NCBI GenBank assembly: GCA_963920665.1
Contig: OY987273.1
Coordinates: forward strand, 1,304,501-1,368,500
Source: Straminergon stramineum
Lineage: Eukaryota > Streptophyta > Bryopsida > Hypnales > Calliergonaceae
Reading direction: 5' to 3'
Length of the DNA stretch: 64,000 nucleotides
The notes under the pieces were generated by a model. It did not search any database, was not told the DNA's origin, and saw nothing but the letters and a program-made list of their open reading frames with translations. Every line of letters begins with the position of its first letter. Within the stretch, counting starts at the first letter, position 1. Positions 10,321 through 22,149 of this stretch are shown here, piece after piece. The position numbers and the translations under genes were made by a program.

Positions 10321-13300
10321 CCTATCCTCCAGAAACTATTGAGCGTATGGACTTCCTTTATTTATGTTGGCTACGTCAATAGAGATTCTAAGTCGACAAT
10401 CAGATGCTTCGACAGTTGAGATGCCATACATGACACATATAGTTTCTCCAAGTCCATGTCGTGAGGTTTCCCCCGTCCATTTATCACACTCAATTTTGCA
10501 AGCAGTGAAGATTGAGAAATTAAATCTATCATAGAGTTGTCTAGCAAATCGGAGGGAGAGTCCCCTCAATTGACATTTCAAAAGCGACAATATTTGATGC
10601 AAACTGTGTTGGATGAAAAGGCTATTGTGAATTCAGTATCTGGCATTCCATCATATAGTCCTACGCAATCTCTACACTCTTGACTTCTCTTGCCTACATA
10701 TCTAGTTGATGGAGATAGTATAATGAAGTGTTTGAGGAGACTAGGTAGTATGACTCGTTCTAAAAATGATTTGGCTACTATAGATCTAAAGGTTGTGAGG
10801 CATTATCAAGTGTAGTATCTTCCACTTGTTTTCAACAGTGATGTGATATTTGAGTTGCCTCCATGTCGACTATCATCATCATCATCAGCTAGGAATTTGG
10901 AGGGAATGGACAAGTGGTACAATGGGCATCCATGGTGTAAGCTAGTGATGACAAACATTCACAACTGCAACAACTTGAAGTTTCGTAAGTCGTATTGTGC
11001 TGGTCATCTTGCTTGTGAAAATCCAGAGTGTGATTTTTTGAAGAGGGCTTCCAAACGCAATGAAATAGAGTGGATTGGTTATACAAGCTTTCCTTTTGTA
11101 GTAGGGGATAGTACTCCTAAAGACTCTATTCTAGTTTGCAAGGTCTACAAAAAGACTCCTTCGTGCCTTAGTACATGCGATTGCAGGATATATTACTCCT
11201 ATAGTAATAATCCGAAAATGAGTAGAGCTGCAATTCACTTTGGAGATCATGCTCACCCTATTGCTAAAGGCATGTATAGAGATTCTACAGAAGAAATTTG
11301 TAGACTCATTGCGGAGCAAGTGGCAAAAACACCAACAACCACCAACTCTACAATTGCTCTTTCTGCGAGCAAAGATTTTCTAACCAACTATCTATTCTAC
11401 AACGGAGAAGGAGAGAAGGTGATGTTGAAAGGAGACAAGCTAGAGGAGGTTATGGATCGTTTCCTGTATTTGAGCAATCCAAATATATGGAACGTGATCT
11501 CTTTTTTCCGCTCAAATAACAGTGGAGGTATGATCGACAACATTATGACCATGAAGAAAGAGTCAAGGTTTGAATACATATATGATAGTGTCTTCCCTAG
11601 ACAAGGCAAAGAGAAGGTGTACATTTTCAAGATGCTCACAGAAGGTCCTGGAAGTGGAGTGGACCTGGTTAGACGCATGCAACTTGGAGGTAATCTACAA
11701 AATGCATGGATGATGTTCGACCACGTAAAGCGCGTGAAGGAGTCAACCACAATGGCTTGCCATGTGTATGATTCTCAGTACAAGGTGATAACCATTGCAA
11801 CATGTGATATGCAATCAGAAGACACAAAGATTCAAATTCAATTTTGGAGGTGCTTGAATGTTGTGATGTCACGACATGGGGTGGATCACCCAAATTTCAA
11901 GGGTTTCATGGCAGACAGTGCCATGGCCAATTGGAATGCTATCCGTATTGTCTATAGTAGTGGTTCAGCCAATGAAAAAATGCAAAATCGAGAAAAGACT
12001 TGCTTGTTGCATTGGACTACTTCTCTTCAGAAATACACACAAAAGCACATCAAAGAAGCATTCCAACAACAACACAATATGTTGTGCAAGTAATACAAAG
12101 ATTCCAAGACAATGGAGGAGGCAGAGACACGATACCTCGCAATTCGGTCATGGTGGTTGTCATTTAGAGTTGCTAGTGAAGAAGGACTTCATCACTTAGA
12201 GCATTGGCTTGCATTTGGGCATTTTTGGTACAAGCAATGGGGAGGCTTCATACAGATGGTAATTGAATATGAATTTTTTTGTTTACTGAAATTGTCTTTA
12301 TCTTGAAAAAATGCTTTGCTTAGAGAAATATTGTGGACTTCTGGTTACACTTGAGTATGTAATTTTGTTTCTCACTAGATTTATGAATACCATTGCCTTC
12401 ATATAGGTTCCTTCAAATTCATCTAGGATATTTTCCGTGGTACTGAAAAAGGGGGTACCTTGAGTTAATACCAAAACATTAGTCAAATCTGACTGATGTT
12501 TTAGTGGTGGCTCATAGTACCCTCATTTGTAGGTCCTCCCTCCTCCAAATGCAAGTTCTGGAGACAATTCTGACATGTATGTCTAGGCCATTACCCACAA
12601 AGTACCCAATTGTTATAGTGTTGCTTTGGAGAGGAGTAGCCGAGTAGTATAATTTCATATTTATGAGTCTTCAAATGTTTTCAACTTAGGTATATTACCC
12701 CTACATATAGTCATTCCAATTTTGAAATGACTTTGGCTTAACATATGAGATTTAAAGTGGTAATTGAAGTATTTTCTGGATGGATTTGTAGGACTTGAGT
12801 TTGGAGGAGTTGGCAGACATGCCTTCTTGCAATTTATCAAAATCAATTCATAATAAGTGGTTGCAAATGTCCGGGAATCATGGGAACAATTTATTTGACG
12901 CCACTTGCGATGACAGTATCCGTGCATGGATGCAAATGGCAAATTATCAAGCATACTTGAAAGGCCATTCATCTAGATTTGGTCCATCGAAAGGAGAATT
13001 GAAGTTGAGACCTGCAAGACGAAGTGGAGATCTGAAAAAAATGGTTGAAGCTCTAAACACATTGCCTAGAGTTGAAGGAGTTGGAACTCGAGTAACACAT
13101 TTAGAAGGAGAAGAAATTTTTGGAAGCACGAAGAGGAAGTTGGATGTACCCATTGGTGATGCAGGAGACTCTCATAGACCAGAGAAAGTCAATTTTTCTC
13201 AACCACATGTTCGAACAAGGTCCAGTACAACTTCTACGAAGTCTTTTGAGGGCAACGAAAAACAACCTCAAGTGCAACCATCCCAATATGTGACAGTGGC

Positions 13301-14178
13301 ATTTGAAAGTGACTACGACACGTCAAAGTGGCATATTGCAAGGATGAGCCACAAATCCAATGCAAAATGCCAAGCTCAGCAACGGGGGTCGAATATCAAG
13401 TGCACTGCTAGAATTGCAAGGGGACAGAAGGGAAACACAACCCCTACCTATCATGGTAGAAAGGAAGATTACAAGACAAAGAAAGAGGTTGTGGTAGATT
13501 TTTGGTTTTGTTGGGATAACATTGAGCGATGAGTGAAAGGGACAAAGCGCAAGTGGGTCATTGATTGGCTGCAGGTGCCAAAATTTTGGCCTGTTTTGAC
13601 CAGAACCACCCTTAATCGAAGGAGACGCAATTGCTACAACATACTGGCTTTCAACTCCAAGATTGCCCTATATTGTCACCACGACAACTTTTCCACATGT
13701 CTAACATATTTGAGAGCATCCTCTATGATCAATTGCCACCACATGATGCAGATGTATATCCAACAGTTAGGAACAACCAAACTATATGGCGAAATGCAAA
13801 TGGACCAACTACAGAACATCAGAACAAGTGGGAGAGTCCTAGCAATGTTAAGGGACAAATTTTAGGAGTGACATTACTTCCATTTCCAGGCCTAGGTGCA
13901 ATAGTGTCATTGGAGATCGGGGTAGCTAATAACAAAAATGTGTACCGAATTACACTAGGTATGTTTCCAATGTGCACTTGCCCAGATTTCGTAAATATGG
14001 CTATTTCTGCTATTGGAGGTCGCCAGAAGTATGTGAATTGAAAGCACTTGTACTACCTGTATTAGTATTTATGCAAGATGAACATTCATGATGACAAATT
14101 CATTCATGCACCGAGTTCTAGCTTCAATGAGTTAAAGCTACTTTTAGTTCGAGCAGGAATTATCACAGTTTCAGAATA
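10321..14178 (+). pseudogene. MULE-like transposase with SWIM zinc finger
   Basis: Exon 1 runs in one frame from about 10321 to 12258, where CAGATG|GTAATT is a donor. Exon 2 starts at 12792 after TTTGTAG with phase kept. N-terminal part: a Cys-rich block, CAGHLACENPECDF. Core: VYDSQYKVITIATCDMQSED followed by FMADSAMANWNAI, consistent with the first Asp, Glu and second Asp of MULE DDE transposases. C-terminal part: MCTCPDFVNM...KHLYYLY, a SWIM finger (CxC...CxH), but the third Cys codon is TGA at 14039. The longest intact piece is 416 codons (10843-12093). Stops in exon 1 are four TGA, one TAG and one TAA; a TGA at 13530 and a frameshift near 13630 break exon 2. The element's termini were not found. 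The protein would have acted in the nucleus on DNA ends; this copy is dead. Confidence 0.75.
12436..12537. repeat. ~100-nt hairpin, family member 5, inside the MULE intron
   Basis: Carries the family's AAAAAGGGGGTACC left arm and an inner dyad, AGTCAAATCTGACT. The right arm (GGTGGCTCATAGTACCCTCAT) is more decayed than in the other copies. Closest to the 5228 hairpin. Its place in the intron at 12259-12791 suggests insertion after the gene was formed, or tolerance in an intron. Confidence 0.55.
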
Positions 14179-14367
14179 GGTAGTCACATATTTCCATGTA
14201 CCTCATTCGTATTGTATTCATTTACATATATTACAAATGAATGGATTTGAAGCTTATGGAATTGAAAATGTTTATGCATTCATGAAATATAGAAGTATGT
14301 CTCATTGATCAATTATTTTGAAGTAAGCTCATATAAATGACTATAATCCTAAACCGTAATTGATTTT

Positions 14368-14467
14368 TTTCCCCATTTGTTTTCTTCCCTATTTGTTTTC
14401 TTCCCCATTTGTTTTCCTTTTCCAATATTTTGGGCTTCCCCATTTTTTTGGCTTCCCCATTTTTTTA
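14368..14467. repeat. Pyrimidine-rich short tandem repeat
   Basis: About three copies of a 16-17 nt unit built on CCCCATTTGTTTTCTT, then two further CTTCCCCATTTTTTT variants. Low-complexity; no gene. Confidence 0.6.
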
Positions 14468-14737
14468 CCCTAAACTACCATTTTTGGAAGGCCACGTATT
14501 ACAATTTCTTTTCAAGATGTCAATATTTCGTAGTTAATTTCAATCATCACAAAAAATTAACTTTATAATTCAAAATTAGAGGAAGTTAAAATCTTTAAGA
14601 TTAGGGTATAATGTCTACCCCAAATCCACCATGGCTTGTGGTCGTCATCTCACATAACCCTTAAGATTGTCTACTCATCCTACCCATGTGCACTTATACA
14701 GGAACACGTAAAAAATCCCAATCATTATAAGATATTC

Positions 14738-14754
14738 AAAACCCTAAACCCTAT
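14738..14754. repeat. Short telomere-like motif
   Basis: AAACCCTAAACCCTATG: two units of the plant telomere repeat (CCCTAAA), far too short to be a telomere. Confidence 0.5.
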
Positions 14755-16995
14755 GTATTATGAATACGTAGTCAAAACAATGCAAGTTAGTTCTGCCTAA
14801 ATGACATTTACCTATAACACTTACACCGTCTTGCATATTTTTTATTTTAATCATTGAAGTATGTGGTGAAATTCTTCAACAAAATTCAAAGGTCTTTTCC
14901 TGTAGAAATAAGGTGTTTTAGAAGAATAAAAAATGACTCATTCCACAATCCACGGTTTTAGGGGACACGGTCCTAGGTCATAATACTTACTACAAATAGG
15001 AAGTTTTCCTCTGTCTCTAGAAAAAAAATGAAAAAAAAAAATTGGATAGCAAAAATTCCAAAAAAAAGGTTTTGTGGGCTCTACGCTCACAGGCTCCATG
15101 CTCACAACTCACAAGCTCATGACTCCAAGATCGCACACTAGTGTCATTGGAATATCACCAAATGGATTGCAAGTAATTGGTCATTGGTACGAGTTGTTGC
15201 TTATTTTTATTGAAAGTAGCACTTGCAAATAAGTTGTCTATATTAAGTTAAACTTCTATGTTCTTTTAAAGAAAATGATGATTGGATTTTGACTTCGTAG
15301 TCTTAGGAAATAAAAGGAATCAATCTTCAACTTCTTCCATAGAAGGGTTTGCATGTAATGTGATTGTGATGAAACAAAGTGTTAATAAAGCACAACTACT
15401 TTTTTTCCCAGCAAATTGATTTGAAAATGTAAGACTTCAATTTGTAAAGTTCTTTCAATTTCCAAATACTTAGAAATCAATGAACCGTTCATTTTTATGG
15501 ACATTGGAAGTAATTGGTAAAATAGGACAAATCAGATGTTTTCCTTAATCCTAAATGATTGAAATACTTTTTAACATGTTTGTTTTCATTTTTAGTGCAT
15601 GTCATTCCAAAAAAATAGTTAGTAACATTTTATATTCTCTTTTGAAATTATCTTCAATTAATTGGATTTTTAAAATACATCAAAATAATGGTTGATAACA
15701 TTCTCTATTCACTTTGCAAATTGTAAGAACTGTAGCTCTAATTTATTGTTGCTTGGAATCCTTAATTAGAAGAGTCATTTTAGGCACCGTTGGCAAACCA
15801 TCAATGAATAAGGGTGCACAATTTTTGTTTATTGGCATTTGGACCAAGGGTGTAAAAGTTATGGATCTTTCATATATTCTTGAATTATAAAATATGCTAA
15901 ACTATGTCTCTATTTTTCATTTCTTTGGAAGCACATTTGAAATTTCCATTTTAGAAGGAAACAATACAACAAAAAAAATGTATCTTTTCAAGCCTCCATC
16001 CAAAAGTCACTTCCTTGGTACCATTAGAAAGTTTCCTACAAGAAGGGGTGCAAGCTTTTTGCTTTGTAACATTTAGACATACAATGTGGAAGTTATTAAA
16101 TATCCAAAGTTTTAATAAAAAATATTTATAACATTACTTCCATTTAGGCTTTATTGCTCTATGGCAACATGTCACCCTAGTGACAGTGAAAGTAAAAGAC
16201 CCTAAACCCTAAACCCTAATCGTATACCTTGAAATGTATAAATGTATACTTTGAACTCTATACCTTGACCCCTAAGCCAATACACCCTGATGTCCACGAA
16301 AAGGCTGAAAAGGTTGTAGTAAACTCATGAGAAGAATTATGCTTGGTACCTAAAGTTGGAAGATTCCTAGTGGTTCAAATACAATGCCTACAACCCGTCA
16401 TAACAAACCCCACATGTAGGGAATTTTTTTTTTTCAAGATTGTGTTTTTAATTTTCGAGAAATAGAATACTATTAATTCACAAGTCATGTGATACTTCAT
16501 CTAACTTCCTGTAAGAAATAAAAAAAGTAGGTGAGATTGTGTTGAATTGTAGCCAAATGTCAGCTCCATAGGTACCTAAGTAGAGAATCTCGACACTTTT
16601 CAGTCCCCAAGAAAGAGTTGGAAAAAGATGAAATAAATCCCTTTACAGAAATATCCCGAAACCTGTGGCTAGAACCAAGTGGTGGAATATATTATTGTTC
16701 TAGAAAAAGAGGGCGGTCCCACTACTGCCTTGGATTGGCATCTGAAAAGTGCCTACAATAAATGTAAAAATTCCTTAAATAGTTTGTGAATCATCCACAA
16801 CCTTAGTGTCAAAAATGACCATTTGAAAGTACCTCCAATGTGTCCTTCATTTCCCACCAAAAATCTCCCACCTTTGTCACTTGCTTTCTCTTCTCAAGGC
16901 TTTAGCACTCACCTGCCCATTTGTTTTCGTTTCTTTTGTGTTCACTTGTCACTCATATTCACATCGTTTGATGTTTAGCCTCTGTTAGTACTTCC
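14755..16995. other. AT-rich region without a supportable gene
   Basis: Only open frames under 65 codons with biased composition. It holds a three-unit telomere-like motif at 16199-16220 (CCCTAAACCCTAAACCCTAA). Nothing else recognisable. Confidence 0.4.
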
Positions 16996-17364
16996 TTGGA
17001 AGAACATGATTACAACACTTCTTCTTCGATTCCTTTGCAGTCAGTTGCTTCTTCATTACAAGAGTTGTGTGTTCAAAAGAAACGTCTGTTCATTTTGAGT
17101 GGGACAGATAGTGGTATGCAATTGCTGAATGCACATGAACATGAGAAGTTTCTCTTCAATCATATACACATTTTTGTAAATGCGTGTGAACATCAGAAGT
17201 TTCTCTTCAGCCATATATACATTTTTGTGAATGCTATGCATGAACATTTTGTCCAGACAATTCAGTGTAGTTCAAACAAAGGAGTGTATGACGTACTGTT
17301 TTATGTGTTCTCCTACAACCGCTTTATATTCATGTCAATTCTGATGGACATACATTTTTCTTGA
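16996..17364 (+). CDS. Hypothetical exon with a 51-bp internal duplication
   Basis: An open frame of 122 codons. A 51-bp unit starting at 17137 is repeated at 17188 (17 codons each, EHEKFLFNHIHIFVN and EHQKFLFSHIYIFVN), with a partial third start at 17242. A TTTGCAG acceptor-like site lies at about 17034-17040. It may be an upstream exon of the transposase relic that starts at 18443, separated by an intron of ~1.05 kb, but no splice donor was confirmed. Not recognised. Confidence 0.3.
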   Translation: MEEHDYNTSSSIPLQSVASSLQELCVQKKRLFILSGTDSGMQLLNAHEHEKFLFNHIHIFVNACEHQKFLFSHIYIFVNAMHEHFVQTIQCSSNKGVYDVLFYVFSYNRFIFMSILMDIHFS

Positions 17365-17552
17365 TCTCTTGTGCTTAATTGTTGTTTGAACATGATTGTT
17401 CTTGATATTTGTGCTAGAATTTACGAAATCAGTGATTTGGTATAGAGGAGTTCAATTTTCCATTCTTTGAAATCATCCTCAACAAGGTTGATGACAATGG
17501 AACTTCACTTAATATATACTATAATACTTATCAAATAATTGTGCTGACAAAT

Positions 17553-18353
17553 CAATTGGACTCGAGTTGATCGTAAGATAGTGATGATATAAAATAATGA
17601 AAGAGTTTGTCCTATTTAACTTGACTCAAGATGAATACTCAAAATAAGCATAAACATTATCTTCTTTGATAAAGTAATTATTCAAGTAAATGTGGTTTCA
17701 ACTCGTATCGAGTTGAAATGATAGAAAGATCACCCAAATGAACTAAAGAACTTTGGAGCTAAAACTTATTTGTCTATTCCAGATTCTAGACTTTGTGAAA
17801 TCTATGAATAGATGTTTTAATAGAGTAAGTAGACTACGATTAAAAAATTCTTGAAGTATTGATATTGTGATTAAGCATGTATAGATTCACCTTTTCAACT
17901 CGATTTAAATTGAATGATATTTCCGGATTTTAAAATAAACAATGTATACTATTATGACATTGTTACATTCTATTACTGGTACCTGCTTACATACCATTCA
18001 AATGGAAGATGAAAATTAAGTAACGGTATTTAGGCTATTAAACTTTTCAATTCAAATTGAGTTAAACTTATTGAGTATATTATGTTATTCGTTATAAATT
18101 AAAAGTCTTCCTCTATCTATTACTATTATAGATTATTTTGCATATCCGTTTTGATAATGTTACTTCTTCTTCTTAGGAAGTATTAAATTATCTTATCTCG
18201 AATTATATGTATTATATAGAAATGTTACTCTCCGTCTATGGCTCAAGAGATTTTTTCCATTCTTCACTCCTTTAGGTTGGGTACATCGGTACAGTGTCTT
18301 GGTATTTCTTTTGTAGAGGGTCTCCTAGAATTCAACTTGACTCGAGTTGAATA
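17553..18353. repeat. Cluster of CAACTCGAGTTG-type palindromes
   Basis: Six variants of one dyad lie within 800 bp at about 17553, 17617, 17696, 17892, 18044 and 18329. The best is TTTCAACTCGTATCGAGTTG continued by AAA at 17696, a perfect 10-bp stem with a 3-nt loop. The last, ATTCAACTTGACTCGAGTTG, has AAT completing it. Confidence 0.55.
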
Positions 18354-18442
18354 ACATGTTTGCATGTTTGTCTTAAATTGTGAATGATTGGTTATTCATT
18401 GTGTTTCTCATCTGTGACCACTGTAATTTGCGTGTAGATATT

Positions 18443-21275
18443 ATGGACGCTAATCGCGGAAATATGCTTGTGTACTCATTAGATGAAGGAGATGTGGAAA
18501 ACATTTTGGAAGAGTCCATTGTTATTCCCTGACTGTGACAATATCCCTCGAAGGCTTTTGGATCACAAAGGTTGCCACTCTATACAATGCACTTGGTGCG
18601 CCTGTGGCAGAGGGAATTTGTCAAAGTGTGAACTCTGACCTTGTAGTAGGTTGTAACAGGCCTTTAGGAGATTCGCTTGTTGCAGTCCAAATCTCAAAGT
18701 CTCTAGATACTACAAATGTTCTAGATGAATGGAGGTACTCTCTACATGCGTGGCTCATTCAACAAGTTTACTTGAATGGGGCTAATCTGCATGACCATGA
18801 GGTTTGATATGAGTACAATTGTCGACAAGCTAGTCTGTTGCACCCATCTTCTTCAGGGGCTAGGCTGTATACTAGCTCAGTGAGAAATCCTCCTCCTCAG
18901 ACCTACGTGAAGGCCAAGGAATTGATCATTGATGAATCGATCAATGCAGTATCGAGTAAAGTTTGTTGCTAAAACAATTGTGTTCAACCTTTCCTGAGGG
19001 AAAAGATTCGGGCATTCCGTGAATGAATGTAACAAAATACAACATTCAAATTTCAGTACCACATGAAGTTGGACATGTATCGACAGGTTCATCGAGACGC
19101 TCAAGGCAAGAGGAGGGGCATTATTGATGGGATAGATGTTTGCATGGTAGATTGGTGGCACATTTCCAGTGTTTCGGAATCAACCTTCTATTGTTTTCAA
19201 GGGTATGTTGCCAAAGGTGAGCATGTTCAATTGCATGGTAACATAGGCATGCAAAAGCCTCGACATCATACATCACAAGCCACTACAACATTGAAGTGCA
19301 TGCATGAAAAGTCAGTGGACCATATGCGACATCGCACACTGACTCTTTCTTCTAGAGAGAAGGTGGTGTCTATGGTTTTACCGGCTACCTGCAAATGGAA
19401 GGAAACTATTCCAGAGGTGAATGCAACAAACGGTGTATTTGGATTGAAAGAGGTCTCACCTTCTCGTATCAGCAAGATCAAGAAGTTGAATTTTCCTCAA
19501 TATAGTGCCAAGAAGCCTGGAGATAATTTTTCATGTTGCTCTAAATGTGATTGATTGCAAACTTTGAAGAGAAACTCTGTTGTTGGCTTACAATGACAGT
19601 GGACCCATGTCTTGGAAAAGCATTTGGCTACAGCTTGAGTGCATCGTGATTAATATTATGCAAACCGCTATAGGTCAAGCTTGTACCCTCATCAATGCTT
19701 GATGATCATGCATGACAAAATGGATCATGCAAAAACGGCTTCCCCTATGTTTTCCCATAAGAGCAAGCAACTTGGCAAACTTATGAAGCTGCCAATATCG
19801 GTGACGGGTATGATTTCTCATGGACATGGAGATGTGCATTATGCACATTATGGTCTAGATATCTTTCTTCATAATTCAAACTACATTGTGGGGTCTTTTG
19901 CCAAACTCTTGTGAGACCTCGAACTACCACCAAGTACTCCTCTCGGGAATTGTTTGTTGGATTGGGCTTAGCTCCTCTATTTGAGGCTATACTTCAAGGT
20001 GCAGACATTTGCAAATCATCACTTCGGCTAGCACCCAAAGTCGATGTTTTGGCAACTACTCTTCTTCTAGTTCTCAACATTCAAATGGACAACACCACTA
20101 GAGACAACAAGAACAAATTTGTTTTTGCTTTCTGGTCTCTTCTTATTGCTAAGAAGATCTTCCGTGAGGTATATGTGAGTTTCATATTGGTCAACGACAC
20201 ACATGATGACATCAATGCCTTATTTGGGAGATGGAGCATGTAGTTGAAGAAAGAGAATTTTCCAACCATCCCATCTCTCATAAAGTCCTTCATGGATGTT
20301 GATTCAGTGCCCACAATTCCTCACCTTATTGAAGAGGTACTAGATTTCAAAGCTTTCATAGAAGGCTCTATTTTGGAAGGGGAGGATGCAATTGTTGGCC
20401 ATACCAAGGCGCAACAATTCAAATTTTATTTGAACTCAACAAGTGTACCAATCATGAAGTACAAGCAATATTGCATAGATAATGATTAGCTTCCTGAGGA
20501 AGGTGGGGGGGTCAAATTGTGGAAAGAGGATTTTGAAGGGTGGAGTTTGTGGCCTCGTGGAGAGCCAGTACCTGTTGTTCACCTTCCAATGCGAAGTGTG
20601 GACAACATTTACAAGGGGTTATGTAGATTCATCAAGTATTGGGAGACATTATGCAATGAAGACCGAAGTGGGGAGTTCAGGCATTGCTTCGAGTATTTGG
20701 TGTTTTATTGGCGAGCGGTCAATGTGACCTTGAAGGAGCCCATTCAAACTCCAATGATGTTGTAGGGTGGCTTTTGGCCTTCTTCTTGAATCGAGGCAGC
20801 CGAAGACGACCAATTGGATGAAGACAGTGAGATTCATGAAGAGTTTGTTGAGGATGCATTCGTGGGGCAACTTTGCAATCGCCCATTGCCAACTTTCTGA
20901 GTGGCACGTGACCTTTTCGAAGGATACTTCGTTGCCATTTGACTAGCTGATGGTGATATAAAGCCTATATGGATTGCCCAAGCTTTGTCTAATCCTTTTA
21001 CTAACTCGGATCATCCTAATTGCATGTTGATTCAATACTTTTGGCCCACTTCAAGAGAATGAAATGTTCAAGAGTTCTATACTAGATGGGACTTGGCTAA
21101 AGGGCTGCGTTGGAAAGTTGATGAGACCCAAAATCCAATTTGGGAAGAAACGAATTCTCTTATAACGGCTTGGAAGTCTAGGGTCAAGAAGGACACAGTA
21201 GAATGTGTCCTAAAAATCCCATGTGCTCAGATTGATGTTATCAATGAAAGTTTGGCTTCCTACAATTCTAAGTGA
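18443..21275 (+). pseudogene. DUF7869-type transposase relic
   Basis: Starts with ATG at 18443 (MDANRGNMLVYSLDEGD), then continues in shifted frames: 18535-19910, then 19911-21275 in one frame. The recognisable core is IMHDKMDHAK at about 19707, then IQMDNTTRDNKNKF, FAFWSLLIAKKIFREVYVSF and DDINALFGRWSM (20080-20240), the pattern of the DUF7869 family found in plant transposon-like proteins, with Asp residues that may form an RNase H-like active site (inference). Downstream are an acidic stretch and a C-terminal domain ending QIDVINESLASYNSK. In the 19911-21275 frame the premature stops are three TAG and four TGA, no TAA. Earlier stops are mainly TGA. No terminal repeats identified. Confidence 0.6.
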
Positions 21276-21494
21276 GTTTGTACGGGTTACTATGGAGATA
21301 CTTTATAGTGTTTGAAGTTATATGTGATAGTTTGGGTTGGTTTTTTATTATATGGTTTTCCTTCAACATAAGCTATTTTATATGATTTTATTTAGTGTGT
21401 TGTAGTAGGTCATATAGATTGAAATATTACAATTTGATTTTAGAGATTTGTATTAGAAGTAATATTATTGTATGAAGTTATTTGCGTAGCAAGT

Positions 21495-21560
21495 GTAATT
21501 ATATATATTATATATAATATATACTATTACATTATACATTTATTTGTATATATATTGATT
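21495..21560. repeat. AT-rich low-complexity tract
   Basis: Alternating TA runs (ATATATATTATATATAATAT) just downstream of the transposase relic. Confidence 0.6.
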
Positions 21561-21756
21561 TTCTTTATTGATTTTTTACTTTGTAACTTTCTTTTGAAAA
21601 TATGAAACATATGGAAAAAAAATTGGTAGTGGATACAACCACTTTTTCTTTGTGAACACATTACGCACTTGTCACAATTTTGGAAATCGGACTAGTTGGT
21701 TGTTACAACTTTCCTACCTGTAGAACTCATTTAGCAGCACCAAGTCATGTATATCT

Positions 21757-21830
21757 CATAGCTGCTCATACGGATTCAATGGGAATCGAACCCAGACCAC
21801 CTACATGAGATAAATAGCCTCTTCCAACCA
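21757..21830 (-). repeat. tRNA-like (SINE head or pseudo-tRNA)
   Basis: On the minus strand, GGTTCGATTCC matches the polymerase III B box exactly and sits in a TGGG/CCCA T-arm-like stem. A weaker A-box-like stretch (TGAACTGAATGGTTGG) lies upstream. The acceptor stem does not close, so it is not an intact tRNA. Confidence 0.4.
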
Positions 21831-22149
21831 ACCATTCAGTTCATGACTTGGTGTTTAATGAGGAACACAATATTCACTTATAAGAAAAAACAATATTATT
21901 CTTATCAAGAAAAGTTTGTTTAAGACTTTCCTAAAGCTGTACACTCTCATTTTAATGAAAATTGCACCTTACAACTAAATAATTGAGTTCCCCTTATCAT
22001 CAATTTACTTCATCTCTACTTCAATTTTTGGGCTTACAAATCAATCTTATTATTTTGGGAGATCCCCGATCTCCCATTTTAATGAATATGATGTTCATGC
22101 TTAGGACTCATGAATGTAGTCCCAGTCCTATCTAGTGTGGGGCTCAAAT

